NCBI RefSeq assembly: GCF_014873705.1
Contig: NZ_JADBDS010000003.1
Location: 186,001 to 250,000, forward strand
Length of the DNA stretch: 64,000 bases
DNA from: Mycobacterium sp. OAS707
Lineage (GTDB): Bacteria > Actinomycetota > Actinomycetes > Mycobacteriales > Mycobacteriaceae
Reading direction: 5' to 3'
Shown: positions 45,428 through 53,404 of the stretch, piece by piece
Position numbering within the stretch: position 1 is the stretch's first letter
Layout of the letters: every line of letters begins with the position of its first letter
The notes under the pieces: model-generated
Databases searched by the model: none
Told to the model about the DNA's origin: nothing
The model's input: the letters and a program-made list of their open reading frames with translations, nothing else
Position numbers and translations under genes: made by a program

Positions 45428-46968
45428 GACCCGCGCACGGCGGGCGCCGATGGTGGCCGCGCTCGGTGCGCCAGCAATTGGTGCTGGGCGTTTCGGCGGT
45501 CGTCTCCGTTGTGTTGTTGACCGTCGGGGTGGCGTCGGTGCTGATCCTGCGTACGTTCGTGACCAACATGACCGATACAGCGGTTGCGACTTCGCTTGGG
45601 GCGCTTGATCATTCAATCGCAAAGTTGGACAGCAAGCAGGCCGCGGTCACCGACGAGGCAATCAAGCACTTCACCGGTCACGCGCCGGGAAGTTTCGTCG
45701 CCGTCGTGCGCGACGGCACCGTGATCGCCTCGGCAGTGTTTTCGGAAGGTGAACCACAGTCCGCGCCGCCCGACGTCATTGCGGCGATCGAGGCCGAAGC
45801 GTGGCACGGCGGGCCGCCGCGCACGGTCAAGCTGGCGAGCCTTGGCAAATACCGGGTGCAGAGCACCATATCCGCGGCGGGCAACACGCTCGTGGTGGGA
45901 ACGTCGATGGCCCCGGCCAACGAGGCAGTAGCCCGCAAGGTCGCGACGACGGTCGTCCTGATAGGCGCCGCGCTGATAGTCACATGCGCGGGAACAGCTT
46001 TGGTGGTCCGGTATGCGCTTCGGCCATTGCGCCGCGTCGCAGCGACGGCAGCCAACGTCGCTGCCCAACCCCTCACATTGGACGCCCACCGGATCACCGC
46101 CAGGGTGCGCTACGCCGATCCGGACAATGAAGTGGGCGTGGTAGGCGACACGCTGAACCGGTTGCTCGAGAACGTCGATGCGGCACTGGTCCATCGCGCC
46201 GAATCCGACCGCAGGACAAGGCAATTCCTCACCGACGCCAGCCATGAACTGCGCACACCATTGGCCGCGATCCGGGGCTACGCCGAACTCACCCGCCAGG
46301 ACAGCGCCGACCTGCCGCCGACGAGCGAGTACGCGTTGGCGGGCATCGAGACTGCGGCACACCGGATGACCCGGCTGGTCGACGAACTGCTGCTGCTCTC
46401 CAGGCTCGACGAAGCTCAGGACCTGGAGACCGAAGACGTGGACCTGGTCGATGTGACCATGCAAGCGGTGAACGACGCCGTGGTGTCGGGGCCCGGCCAC
46501 CGATGGTTGACCGACCTACCCGAGCGCCCGGTGTGGGTGCGTGGGGACCACGCCCGGCTGCATCAGCTGGTGAGCAACCTGCTGACGAACGCACGCGTGC
46601 ACACGCCGGCCGGGGTGACGGTGACCACGAAGATCATGCACGGCGCGAATGCCGACGGTCCCTACGCCGAACTGACGGTCACCGATGACGGGCCGGGAAT
46701 CGACCATGAACTTCTGCCGCACCTGTTCGAGAGATTCGTGCGGGCGGACGAGGCACGGTCGCGCCAGTTGGGTAGCACGGGACTTGGCCTGGCGATCGTG
46801 TTGTCGATCGTCGAAGCACACCATGGCTCGGTGTCTGTTGAATCCGACGATGAGCGAACGTCATTTCGGGTCCGCATTCCGACAATCGGTGCTTCCACCG
46901 CGTGGTGGCCAGGGCCGGGATCGAACCGGCGACCTTCCGCTTTTCAGGCGGACGCTCATACCAACTGA
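45424..46968 (+). CDS. trcS: Sensor histidine kinase TrcS
   Basis: A protein of 514 aa as read. The two membrane helices are at about 18-42 and 178-198, with an extracytoplasmic sensor between, then HAMP, the phospho-acceptor H274 in DASHELRTPL, an N-box NLLTNARVH and G-boxes DDGPGID and GSTGLGLAIV. The kinase core ends near 46890. The last ~22 codons, including the stop, lie in the antisense of tRNA-Phe (46903-46979), giving a tail WWPGPGSNRR... that is not kinase sequence. So this gene has no stop of its own before the tRNA, or a small indel has removed it. Confidence 0.9.
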   Translation: MRPAHGGRRWWPRSVRQQLVLGVSAVVSVVLLTVGVASVLILRTFVTNMTDTAVATSLGALDHSIAKLDSKQAAVTDEAIKHFTGHAPGSFVAVVRDGTVIASAVFSEGEPQSAPPDVIAAIEAEAWHGGPPRTVKLASLGKYRVQSTISAAGNTLVVGTSMAPANEAVARKVATTVVLIGAALIVTCAGTALVVRYALRPLRRVAATAANVAAQPLTLDAHRITARVRYADPDNEVGVVGDTLNRLLENVDAALVHRAESDRRTRQFLTDASHELRTPLAAIRGYAELTRQDSADLPPTSEYALAGIETAAHRMTRLVDELLLLSRLDEAQDLETEDVDLVDVTMQAVNDAVVSGPGHRWLTDLPERPVWVRGDHARLHQLVSNLLTNARVHTPAGVTVTTKIMHGANADGPYAELTVTDDGPGIDHELLPHLFERFVRADEARSRQLGSTGLGLAIVLSIVEAHHGSVSVESDDERTSFRVRIPTIGASTAWWPGPGSNRRPSAFQADAHTN

Positions 46969-46979
46969 GCTACCTGGCC
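46903..46979 (-). tRNA. pheU: tRNA-Phe (GAA)
   Basis: A 77-nt cloverleaf on the minus strand. The 7-bp acceptor starts GGCCAGG, the anticodon loop CTGAAAA gives GAA, the TPsiC arm reads GGTTCGATCC and the 3' CCA is encoded. The trcS reading frame overlaps it by 66 nt in antisense. First of three minus-strand tRNAs, order of transcription Glu, Asp, Phe. Confidence 0.95.
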
Positions 46980-47016
46980 GGAAGGCACCCAACTCGCCCA
47001 AGTGCCTCGCCATGAC

Positions 47017-47093
47017 TGGCGACCCTGACGGGACTTGAACCCGCGACCTCCGCCGTGACAGGGCGGCGCGCTAACCAACTGCGCCACAGGGCC
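47017..47093 (-). tRNA. aspT: tRNA-Asp (GTC)
   Basis: A 77-nt cloverleaf. The anticodon loop CTGTCAC gives GTC between CCGCC/GGCGG stems; T-arm GGTTCAAGTCC; encoded CCA. It lies 37 bp from tRNA-Phe and probably shares its transcript. Confidence 0.95.
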
Positions 47094-47128
47094 TTGCTTT
47101 GCGACTCCATCGTACGAGGCGCCGCGTG

Positions 47129-47201
47129 TACCCCCTACGGGATTCGAACCCGCGCTACCGCCTTGAAAGGGCGGCGTCCTAGGCCGCTAGACGAAGGGGG
47201 C
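47129..47201 (-). tRNA. gluT: tRNA-Glu (TTC)
   Basis: A 73-nt cloverleaf without encoded CCA. The anticodon loop CTTTCAA gives TTC; T-arm GGTTCGAATCC; the acceptor pair 1-72 is G-T as often in this tRNA. First transcribed of the three minus-strand tRNAs. Confidence 0.93.
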
Positions 47202-47323
47202 CAGCCGAATCTCTCCGGGGTACTCCCAACGCTGTGACGCTGGGAGCCTCGATAGCTTAGGGTACCGGGACCCCAATCCTCAAACGAGATGCCCTCAGGG
47301 ACGCAGTATCCTGTTCACTCGTC

Positions 47324-47399
47324 GCCCCTATAGCTCAGTTGGTAGAGCTACGGACTTTTAATCCGCAGGTCGCAGGTTCGAGCCCTGCTGGGGGCACCA
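47324..47399 (+). tRNA. lysT: tRNA-Lys (TTT)
   Basis: A 76-nt cloverleaf on the plus strand. The anticodon loop CTTTTAA gives TTT; T-arm GGTTCGAGCCC; CCA is encoded. It diverges from the Glu-Asp-Phe group and ends 8 bp before the convergent globin stop. Confidence 0.95.
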
Positions 47400-47407
47400 G
47401 CGTCGGA

Positions 47408-47773
47408 CTACGCAGTTCGCGCCGTGGCGATGTCGTCGGCCAGCGGTGCGACGGCGCCGATGATCTTGCCGACGATCTCCTGGGGTACCCCGGCGGCCGA
47501 CAGGCTGTCGGTCAGGTGCCCTGCGACCAGATTGAAGTGGTCCATCGTGATGCCGCGGCCCTGGTGCACCTGTCGCATCGGCGCCCCGGTGTAGGACTCC
47601 GGCCCGCCGAGCGCCGCGGCGAAGAACTCCGCCTGCTTGCCTTTCAGCCGCGCCATGTTCGTGCCGGTGAAGAACCCGGCCAGCTCGTCATCGGCCAGCA
47701 CCCGGTCGTAGAAATCGGCGACAACCGCTTCGAGTGCCTCGGCGCCACCGATCTGCTCGTAAATGCTTGTCAT
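47408..47773 (-). CDS. glbN: Group I truncated haemoglobin (trHbN)
   Basis: A protein of 121 aa. SIYEQIGGAEALEAVVADFYDRVLADDELAGFF is the opening of trHb group I, and VHQGRGI contains the proximal heme His. trHbN detoxifies nitric oxide by dioxygenation in M. tuberculosis. Single gene, convergent with tRNA-Lys; the next gene on its strand ends beyond its promoter. The start ATG is well placed with the conserved IYEQIGG right after. Confidence 0.93.
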   Translation of the reverse strand: MTSIYEQIGGAEALEAVVADFYDRVLADDELAGFFTGTNMARLKGKQAEFFAAALGGPESYTGAPMRQVHQGRGITMDHFNLVAGHLTDSLSAAGVPQEIVGKIIGAVAPLADDIATARTA

Positions 47774-47850
47774 GCCGATCCAGGAAACGCGCGACCGATT
47801 GCCGCCGTGTTGCCCTCCAATAGCGGCGGCGCTAACAACGCCTCACACCG

Positions 47851-48999
47851 CTAGTCACCCTTCTTGTGGCCGTTGCCATTTCCGTTGCCGCCGCGCTTCT
47901 TCGGTGGTGGCGGCTGCTCCACCTGAACCGGTGTGGTCGTCGGCGGTGGGGGCGGCACGAAAGAAGGTGTCGGTGCGGGAACCGACGTGCTGGTGCTGGC
48001 CGGCTCCGGGATCCCCGGGGTCGACGTCGAGTCGACGATGAACGCGACCGCGGCGATCAACACTGCAATCACGGCCGCCGCCGCGCCCAGGTACCACCGC
48101 GACGGCCTGCTGCGCCGCGGCGCCACCACCATCGTCGTCGGGTCGGGCAGCGGAGCGGCCAGCACGCGCGTCGCAGGCCGCACGGGCGGGCCTGCCGGGC
48201 CCGTCAGCGCCGCCCGCATCTCGTCGGCACTGCCGAACCGCCACGCCGGGTCCCGCGTCATCGCCCGTTCGATCATGGCTGCCAGCGCGGGGTCCACGTC
48301 GGGACGCAGCGCGGTCAGCGGCGCCGGCGCACCGTCGCAGATGGCACGGGCCAACTCGGCCAGGTTTTCCTGGGGGAAAGCCCGACGGCCCGTCAACGCC
48401 TCATAGCCGACGACACCGACGGCGTAGAGGTCGTCGGCGACGGAGGCAGGCCTGCCCGCGATCCGGTCGGGAGACAGATACGCCATCGTGCCGACGATCT
48501 GACCCGTCGCCGTGTGGGCGCTTGCCGCGCTCTTGGCGATACCGAAGTCGGCGAGCTTGGCGTGGCCCGACGGCGAGAACAGGATGTTGGCCGGCTTGAT
48601 ATCGCGGTGCAGGATGCCCGCGGCGTGCGCTGCCGCCAGCGCTGAGAGCACCTCGGCGAGGATCGAGCGCACCTGGGGTTGCGGTAGCGGTCCCCGGGCG
48701 ATCACATCGGCCAGCGTCTGCTCGGACAGCCGTTCCATCACGATGTACGGCATGCCGGCGTGCTCGCCGCTGTCGTGGACGGACACGATGTGCGGATGGT
48801 TGAGCGCGGCGGCCGCACGGGCCTCCACCTCGAAGCGCATCCGGTTGTCCGGCTGCGAGGTGAACACCGGGTACAGCAGTTTGATCGCGACCGGACGGTC
48901 GAGCCGGATATCCCAGCCGTCGCGGACCTCCGCCATACCGCCGCGCCCAAGCACGCCGCGCAGTTCGTAGCGGCCGCCAAGCACTTCTGGCGCCTGCAT
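47851..48999 (-). CDS. Membrane Ser/Thr protein kinase (PknX type)
   Basis: A protein of 382 aa. Kinase domain about 10-270: glycine loop LGRGGMAEV, Lys40, HRDIKPAN with D133, DFG at 151-153 and activation loop GQIVGTMAYLSPDR. One membrane helix at about 303-325, then an extracellular tail rich in Thr/Pro ending in a basic Gly/Asn/Lys patch. Shorter than most Pkn proteins, with no PASTA or other sensor fold. It should sense at the cell surface and phosphorylate cytosolic targets. Confidence 0.92.
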   Translation of the reverse strand: MQAPEVLGGRYELRGVLGRGGMAEVRDGWDIRLDRPVAIKLLYPVFTSQPDNRMRFEVEARAAAALNHPHIVSVHDSGEHAGMPYIVMERLSEQTLADVIARGPLPQPQVRSILAEVLSALAAAHAAGILHRDIKPANILFSPSGHAKLADFGIAKSAASAHTATGQIVGTMAYLSPDRIAGRPASVADDLYAVGVVGYEALTGRRAFPQENLAELARAICDGAPAPLTALRPDVDPALAAMIERAMTRDPAWRFGSADEMRAALTGPAGPPVRPATRVLAAPLPDPTTMVVAPRRSRPSRWYLGAAAAVIAVLIAAVAFIVDSTSTPGIPEPASTSTSVPAPTPSFVPPPPPTTTPVQVEQPPPPKKRGGNGNGNGHKKGD

Positions 49000-49039
49000 A
49001 GGCTAAAACTAGCCGGTCTACACCGGCGTCAAACCACCC

Positions 49040-49324
49040 CTAGGCGCCGCTGCGCGGTGCGGGGACCGCGATCGGCGCAGGAGTGGCGAGCATCTCGACC
49101 GCGTCGGCAAGCCCCTCGGCGATGGTCTCGATGACATGCATACCGAAAGTAAACGGTGTGGTCAGCACCGTCAGGGGCGACGGCGGCGGTGGGTAAGCGT
49201 CCGTCACGTTCGTCGCCGACGCAGTCGGGGGCGCGGACAGCCCGATGACCACCGCGGCGAGCAATGACATCACCGCGCAGCCGACAGACCGCGTCACACG
49301 AAACACAAGTGAATCGTGCCCCAT
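49040..49324 (-). CDS. Small secreted protein (94 aa)
   Basis: A protein of 94 aa. The N-terminus has a hydrophobic signal (CAVMSLLAAVVIGLSAPP) with an Ala-x-Ala-like site before TASATN. The mature part is Pro-rich, then an amphipathic helix (HVIETIAEGLADAVEML). No family recognised. It lies between the kinase and the SPFH gene on the same strand. Confidence 0.6.
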   Translation of the reverse strand: MGHDSLVFRVTRSVGCAVMSLLAAVVIGLSAPPTASATNVTDAYPPPPSPLTVLTTPFTFGMHVIETIAEGLADAVEMLATPAPIAVPAPRSGA

Positions 49325-49358
49325 AAATCGCTCCAGGCATAGCGAAAAACGCCGAATG

Positions 49359-50234
49359 TTACCGGGCTGGCACGGTCGGCACCACAGAAGTGCCCGGCCA
49401 GCAGCCCAACGGGCTGATATGGGCCTCCCGCGCAGCGTCCAGGCACTTGCTCACCAGCACGTTGGGATCGTTGGAAACCGAAGCGGCCAGAACCTCGTTG
49501 GCCTTCGCCTCGGCGGCGGCGGTCTTCGCCCGCTGTTCGGCCACCCGGGTGTTGGCCTTCTCGACGTTCAGCGCGTTGATGCGCGACTGGGTGGCTTCGT
49601 CGTAATTGACCAGCGGCACAATCACATTGATGATCTCGATCTGCGCGCCGACCTTTGCCCGTAGCTTGTCGGCCACCTTGTCGCCAAGCGCCTGCACGTT
49701 GGCGCCGTCGGAGTTCTCAGGAGCCAGCGGATCGAAGTCGGCGAACACCTCGTTGAGGGCGGCCCTCAGCTCGCGGGTGACGAGGTTGTCACGGACGTTT
49801 TCGAAGTCGCGGTAGTCCAGGAACAGCTCATCGGCGGCCGCCGGCTGGATGCGCCAGCGCACGCTGTTGTCGACGAAGGCCGTCGAATTGTTGCCCAACC
49901 GGACCGTCGTCGCCGCTTCTCCAGTGTGGTTGTCGATCTGAATGGTGCCGTTCATCTCGGTCACCGACTGCCACGGCGCCTTGACGTGCAGGCCGTTGGT
50001 CAGCGTGCCGCTGGGCCTGCCGAACGTCGTCACAACGCCGATGTTGCGGGTCGAGACGATCGTCGTCGAGCCGAGGATCAGCACGAAGACCAGCAGGCCA
50101 CCGGCGATCACCGCGGTCCGCGTCGCCCAGCTACGGCCCGCCTCGCTTTTCGACGTGGCCCGCATCAGCAGGGCGATCACGGTGACGATGACGAGCAATA
50201 TCGCCATAAACACTTGCCAAGGCACTTGGGGCAT
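49359..50234 (-). CDS. SPFH/band 7 (prohibitin-like) membrane protein
   Basis: A protein of 291 aa from the ATG at 50234. Two N-terminal hydrophobic stretches (about 8-23 and 40-60), then the SPFH domain (about 65-230: TRNIGVVTTFGRPSGTLTNGLHVKAPW) and a helical coiled-coil segment rich in Ala, Glu and Lys (RVAEQRAKTAAAEAKANEV). SPFH proteins build membrane scaffolds and help protease or lipid-domain organisation. Divergent from the DUF2510 gene. A later ATG at 50207 is also possible. Confidence 0.87.
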   Translation of the reverse strand: MPQVPWQVFMAILLVIVTVIALLMRATSKSEAGRSWATRTAVIAGGLLVFVLILGSTTIVSTRNIGVVTTFGRPSGTLTNGLHVKAPWQSVTEMNGTIQIDNHTGEAATTVRLGNNSTAFVDNSVRWRIQPAAADELFLDYRDFENVRDNLVTRELRAALNEVFADFDPLAPENSDGANVQALGDKVADKLRAKVGAQIEIINVIVPLVNYDEATQSRINALNVEKANTRVAEQRAKTAAAEAKANEVLAASVSNDPNVLVSKCLDAAREAHISPLGCWPGTSVVPTVPAR

Positions 50235-50281
50235 TCCTTTTCGCAGAGGGAAACGTCCGCCGAATCGTATGATCAAAGGCG

Positions 50282-50638
50282 ATGCTCTTCCAGCAAGTTC
50301 ACAGGTCGTTTTGGCGGCGGCACCCGATATTCACCGGCGCGGGACTGGTGTTGGCGCTCTGGTGGCTGTACATCGGCGCCTATGACGCGCTGGCCGTGAC
50401 GGCCGTCATCGGCTTGCTGATCTTCGTGGCGAGGCGGAGGCGGGCGCTGGCCATCCGCGATGCGGGGTTGCGGGCGCGCGCCGAATTCGAGCATCGGCTG
50501 AGCCTGGCCGGTGATCAGCGCGGCGTCTTCGGCCGCTACCCGCCCGTACAGCCAGGCTGGTTTCCGGATCCCCAAAACCGTTCGCAGCTAAGGTATTTCG
50601 ACGGCGCACTGTGGACGCCGTACGCGCGGCCGCGCTAG
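50282..50638 (+). CDS. DUF2510 domain membrane protein
   Basis: A protein of 118 aa. Two close hydrophobic segments near 18-50 form a membrane anchor; the C-terminus carries the short DUF2510 motif (PGWFPDPQNRSQLRYFDGALWT). Unknown role; DUF2510 is a small Trp-rich module frequent in actinobacterial membrane proteins. It overlaps the end of the convergent MpaB gene by 4 bp. Confidence 0.82.
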   Translation: MLFQQVHRSFWRRHPIFTGAGLVLALWWLYIGAYDALAVTAVIGLLIFVARRRRALAIRDAGLRARAEFEHRLSLAGDQRGVFGRYPPVQPGWFPDPQNRSQLRYFDGALWTPYARPR

Positions 50639-51672
50639 ACGACGGGGCAGTAATGCATGCCGTTGTCGCGGTGCCCTACCGGCGGCAGATTGCGGGCAGG
50701 CGTGTGCACCAGTGGCGCGTCGGCAGGAAGGCGGCCCGTCGCACGATCCCACCCCGCGCGCGCCCTCGGGTGGTAACGGCGACGCTTCGGCAGCAGCTTG
50801 AAGGACAAGTTCACCAGCCTGCCGAACAGCCAGTGCAATCGCTCATCGCGTGCCGACCACGTATAGCCCATCAATTCGCGGACCGCGGGATCGTAGAGAC
50901 CGACAGTCACCCAAACAGCAAAGGGCCCAAGGACTTTCAGCTGCAGCTTCCACAGCCAATCCGGGATCCACTGCAGTGACGGGTGTTTGGGCATGGTCGA
51001 CAGGTCGAGTACCTCGCGTGCTGCGAAGTTGTTTTCCAATACGTTGCGGCACATGTGATCCCAGTAGGCCTGGAAGTCTTCCCATGTCTTGGGCACCGGC
51101 CGCATACTCATTCCGTACATCGAGTACCAGGTGATGTGCTCGTCGAACAACTGCCGCTTCTGCTCCTCGGTCAAACCGTCACCGAAGCGTTCGGCCGTCA
51201 GAATCGTGCCCATGAAGAACGTCGAGTGCGCCCAATAGAACACGTCAGGATTCAGCGCGCTGTACCTGCGACCCTGGGCGTCGACGCCCTTGATGCCGAC
51301 GTGATAGTCGCGTACCTCGGCGCCGGTCTGCGGCGCCCGGTCACCGTCGAAGACCACACCCCCGATCGGGTACAGCGACCGCAGCAGTCGTGGCATGCGC
51401 TCTGAGAAGAAGATCGAATGCTGCTCGACGGCGGCGCCCAATTGCGGATGCATGTTCTGCATCGAACCCGCCCACGGCCCCTGCAGCAGACCGCGCCAGT
51501 CGCCGAACAACTGCCAGGTCAACGAGTCCGGCCCGAGCGGAGCAGGCACGGCGGAATACCCGCCCGCGGAAACGGGACAGCCTGGCGCCGCAGAGGAGGA
51601 TCCGGTGGTCTCCGGGCACACCTCAGACGTATCTTGAGTCACTGGTGATCTTCCGATCGGAGTCAGTGGCAT
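50635..51672 (-). CDS. MpaB-family oxygenase (DUF2236)
   Basis: A protein of 345 aa. The pattern LTWQLFGDWRGLL, a conserved NPDVFYWAHSTFFMGTI and ITWYSMYGMSMRPVP matches DUF2236/MpaB, heme-dependent latex-clearing-like oxygenases. In mycobacteria such proteins are often located near TetR genes, as here. GTG at 51642 is an alternative start. Substrate likely hydrophobic; unproven. Confidence 0.85.
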   Translation of the reverse strand: MPLTPIGRSPVTQDTSEVCPETTGSSSAAPGCPVSAGGYSAVPAPLGPDSLTWQLFGDWRGLLQGPWAGSMQNMHPQLGAAVEQHSIFFSERMPRLLRSLYPIGGVVFDGDRAPQTGAEVRDYHVGIKGVDAQGRRYSALNPDVFYWAHSTFFMGTILTAERFGDGLTEEQKRQLFDEHITWYSMYGMSMRPVPKTWEDFQAYWDHMCRNVLENNFAAREVLDLSTMPKHPSLQWIPDWLWKLQLKVLGPFAVWVTVGLYDPAVRELMGYTWSARDERLHWLFGRLVNLSFKLLPKRRRYHPRARAGWDRATGRLPADAPLVHTPARNLPPVGHRDNGMHYCPVV

Positions 51673-51715
51673 TTCTGACTACGGGCGTTGTCACCAACAG
51701 AGCTTAGGGAGTGAA

Positions 51716-52300
51716 GTGCCGTCCAGTCAACGACGCGGCCGATGGTCAGGCGTTCCGCTGCAGGACCGCCAGGTCTTGCGCCGCGACGAACTGATCAGCG
51801 CCGGGGTCGACTTGTTGGGCGGCCCCGCAGGTCCGGCCTTGACGGTGCGGGCGGTCTGCCGTGCCGCGGGCTTGACCGAGCGGTACTTCTACGAGAGCTT
51901 CGCCGACCGCGACGACTTCGTCCGCGCCGTTTACGACGACGTGTGCACGAGGGCGATGTCCACGCTGATGACCGCCGAAACCCCGCGCGACGCCGTCGAG
52001 CGCTTCGTCGCACTGATGGTCGACGACCCGTCGCGCGGCCGGGTGCTGCTGCTGGCGCCAGGCGTCGAACCCGTGCTCACCCGCTCGGGCGCCGAATGGA
52101 TGCCCACCTTCATCGACCTGCTGCAGCGAAAGCTGACCCGCATCACCGATCCGGCCGTCCAGGCCATGGTGGCCACCGGCCTGATCGGTGCCTTGACGGC
52201 GTTGTTCACCGCCTACTTGGACGGCCGCCTGGCCGCGACGCGGGAGCAGTTCATCGACTATTGCGTCGACATGCTCCTCAGCCGAGTTTCGAGCTACTGA
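51716..52300 (+). CDS. TetR family transcriptional regulator
   Basis: A protein of 194 aa from a GTG. The HTH at about 20-62 (RRDELISAGVDLLGGPAGPALTVRAVCRAAGLTERYFYESFADRDD) is clear. It is divergent from the MpaB-family gene by 43 bp, so it probably represses that oxygenase and itself. Its C-terminal domain is short, as in many mycobacterial TetRs next to MpaB genes. Confidence 0.91.
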   Translation: MPSSQRRGRWSGVPLQDRQVLRRDELISAGVDLLGGPAGPALTVRAVCRAAGLTERYFYESFADRDDFVRAVYDDVCTRAMSTLMTAETPRDAVERFVALMVDDPSRGRVLLLAPGVEPVLTRSGAEWMPTFIDLLQRKLTRITDPAVQAMVATGLIGALTALFTAYLDGRLAATREQFIDYCVDMLLSRVSSY

Positions 52301-52303
52301 CCG

Positions 52304-52726
52304 CTACTGGTCGGGAGTGCTGACCTCGGCCAGCTGGGCTTCCTCTTCGGCGGCAGCCTGGTCAGCTGCGGCCTTGGCCTCGCGGCCCTCCGGGCTGGCC
52401 AGCGAGGCGCCGGGGTTGGTCGCCGTCGCGTATCCGCCGTTGCAGTTCAGGTAGAACTGCACCTGGCTGTCGTAATGTGCGCCGTCATTGGCAGAGATGA
52501 ACGGTGCTGTCTGCGAACGGGTTACCAGGCAATCGTCCTGTGAGAGCTTGTCGCCGACGCGGCCTGCGACGACCACCGTCTGGCCGGCATCACTGGCCGC
52601 CGAGGAAGCGTCCGCGTAGGTCTGCCCCGCATAATCGTCCGCCGCAGCCACACCCGTGCCGAACAGCGCCATCGAGGCTGATGCGGCGACGGCCGCGGCG
52701 GCCGAGAGAACGATAGACTTCTTCAC
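52304..52726 (-). CDS. Small secreted PASTA-like protein, copy 1
   Basis: A protein of 140 aa from a GTG, with a signal peptide (about 5-29, VAAAD). The mature part (YAGQTYADASSAASDAGQTVVVAGRVG...DDCLVT...LNCNGG) resembles a single PASTA unit with two Cys, then an Ala/Glu-rich helical tail beginning ASPEGREA. It is a paralogue of the next gene, 99 bp upstream on the same strand. Function unknown. Confidence 0.8.
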   Translation of the reverse strand: MKKSIVLSAAAAVAASASMALFGTGVAAADDYAGQTYADASSAASDAGQTVVVAGRVGDKLSQDDCLVTRSQTAPFISANDGAHYDSQVQFYLNCNGGYATATNPGASLASPEGREAKAAADQAAAEEEAQLAEVSTPDQ

Positions 52727-52825
52727 TGAGCTCGACCTCCGAAATATCGTAGAAATTCCTGGGAAAAACTGTTATTTCCGGAGTCTATTGCGTGGCCCGC
52801 GTCACCGCTACCGCGCGCGTCAGCG

Positions 52826-53200
52826 TCAGCCCGCTTCTTGCGCTATCAGCGCCTGACGACCTTCTGGGCTGGCCGCGGATGGCCCGGCCGATCCAGCCGA
52901 AGCGACCGCGGCATTGCAGTTCAGTGCCACCCAGACCTCGTCGGGACCGGGCGCCTGCCTCGGCTGATCGACGCTCGGTTTGGCCCATGCGTTGGTGACG
53001 ATGCACTTGTCGATATCGGCCGATCCGCCGGTGCGTGTCGCGATGACGACCGCCGCCCCCTGGCCCTGGATGGTGTTCTTGGCGTCCTTGTACGTCTGGC
53101 CGACGACATCCGGGACCGCGGCGGTGGCTGCTCCCGCGCCGATCGAGATGGTTGCTGCAACCCCGATGGCAGCGCCGAACAGAACAGTGAGAGTCTTCAT
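52826..53200 (-). CDS. Small secreted PASTA-like protein, copy 2
   Basis: A protein of 124 aa with a signal peptide (about 4-28, ATAAV). Mature part: VVGQTYKDAKNTIQGQGAAVVIATRTG, DKCIVT and LNCNAAV, then ASPEGRQA. VVGQTYxDA plus the two Cys and ASPEGR are shared with the protein at 52304. Tandem duplicates, probably surface or periplasmic. The ATG at 53200 opens straight into the signal. Confidence 0.8.
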   Translation of the reverse strand: MKTLTVLFGAAIGVAATISIGAGAATAAVPDVVGQTYKDAKNTIQGQGAAVVIATRTGGSADIDKCIVTNAWAKPSVDQPRQAPGPDEVWVALNCNAAVASAGSAGPSAASPEGRQALIAQEAG

Positions 53201-53337
53201 GAGAGCCCGACCTCCGAGTCGTCAAAGTGGCTGCGGTAGGAAATCACGGGCTCCCCAATATGCCCGCGCAGATAATAGCGCGACGCACGTTGCCCTGTGA
53301 GGCGGATGTGACACTCCGAGGACGACGATGCAACAAC

Positions 53338-53366
53338 TTGATGTCACCGGAGTACACAGATATATT
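53338..53366 (+). promoter_or_regulatory. SigA-like promoter of desA1
   Basis: TTGATG at 53338-53343, a 17-bp spacer and TATATT at 53361-53366 form a near-consensus vegetative promoter, with a start site expected near 53373 and a ~32-nt leader holding GGGAGGGG before the ATG. Two similar GTACA(CA)GATA elements flank the -10 and may be regulatory. Confidence 0.6.
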
Positions 53367-53404
53367 GAGTGCAACCATCAGGTACAGATAAACCGGGAGG
53401 GGCC

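Noticed and set aside
46903..47399. A phage or island attachment site in the tRNA cluster
   Set aside because: No integrase, no repeated tRNA 3' end and no foreign gene content beside the tRNAs.
51638..51705. Short symmetric stretches between the MpaB-family gene and its TetR
   Set aside because: Arms of only 4 bp (TCAC/GTGA, GTTG/CAAC); too weak to call an operator.
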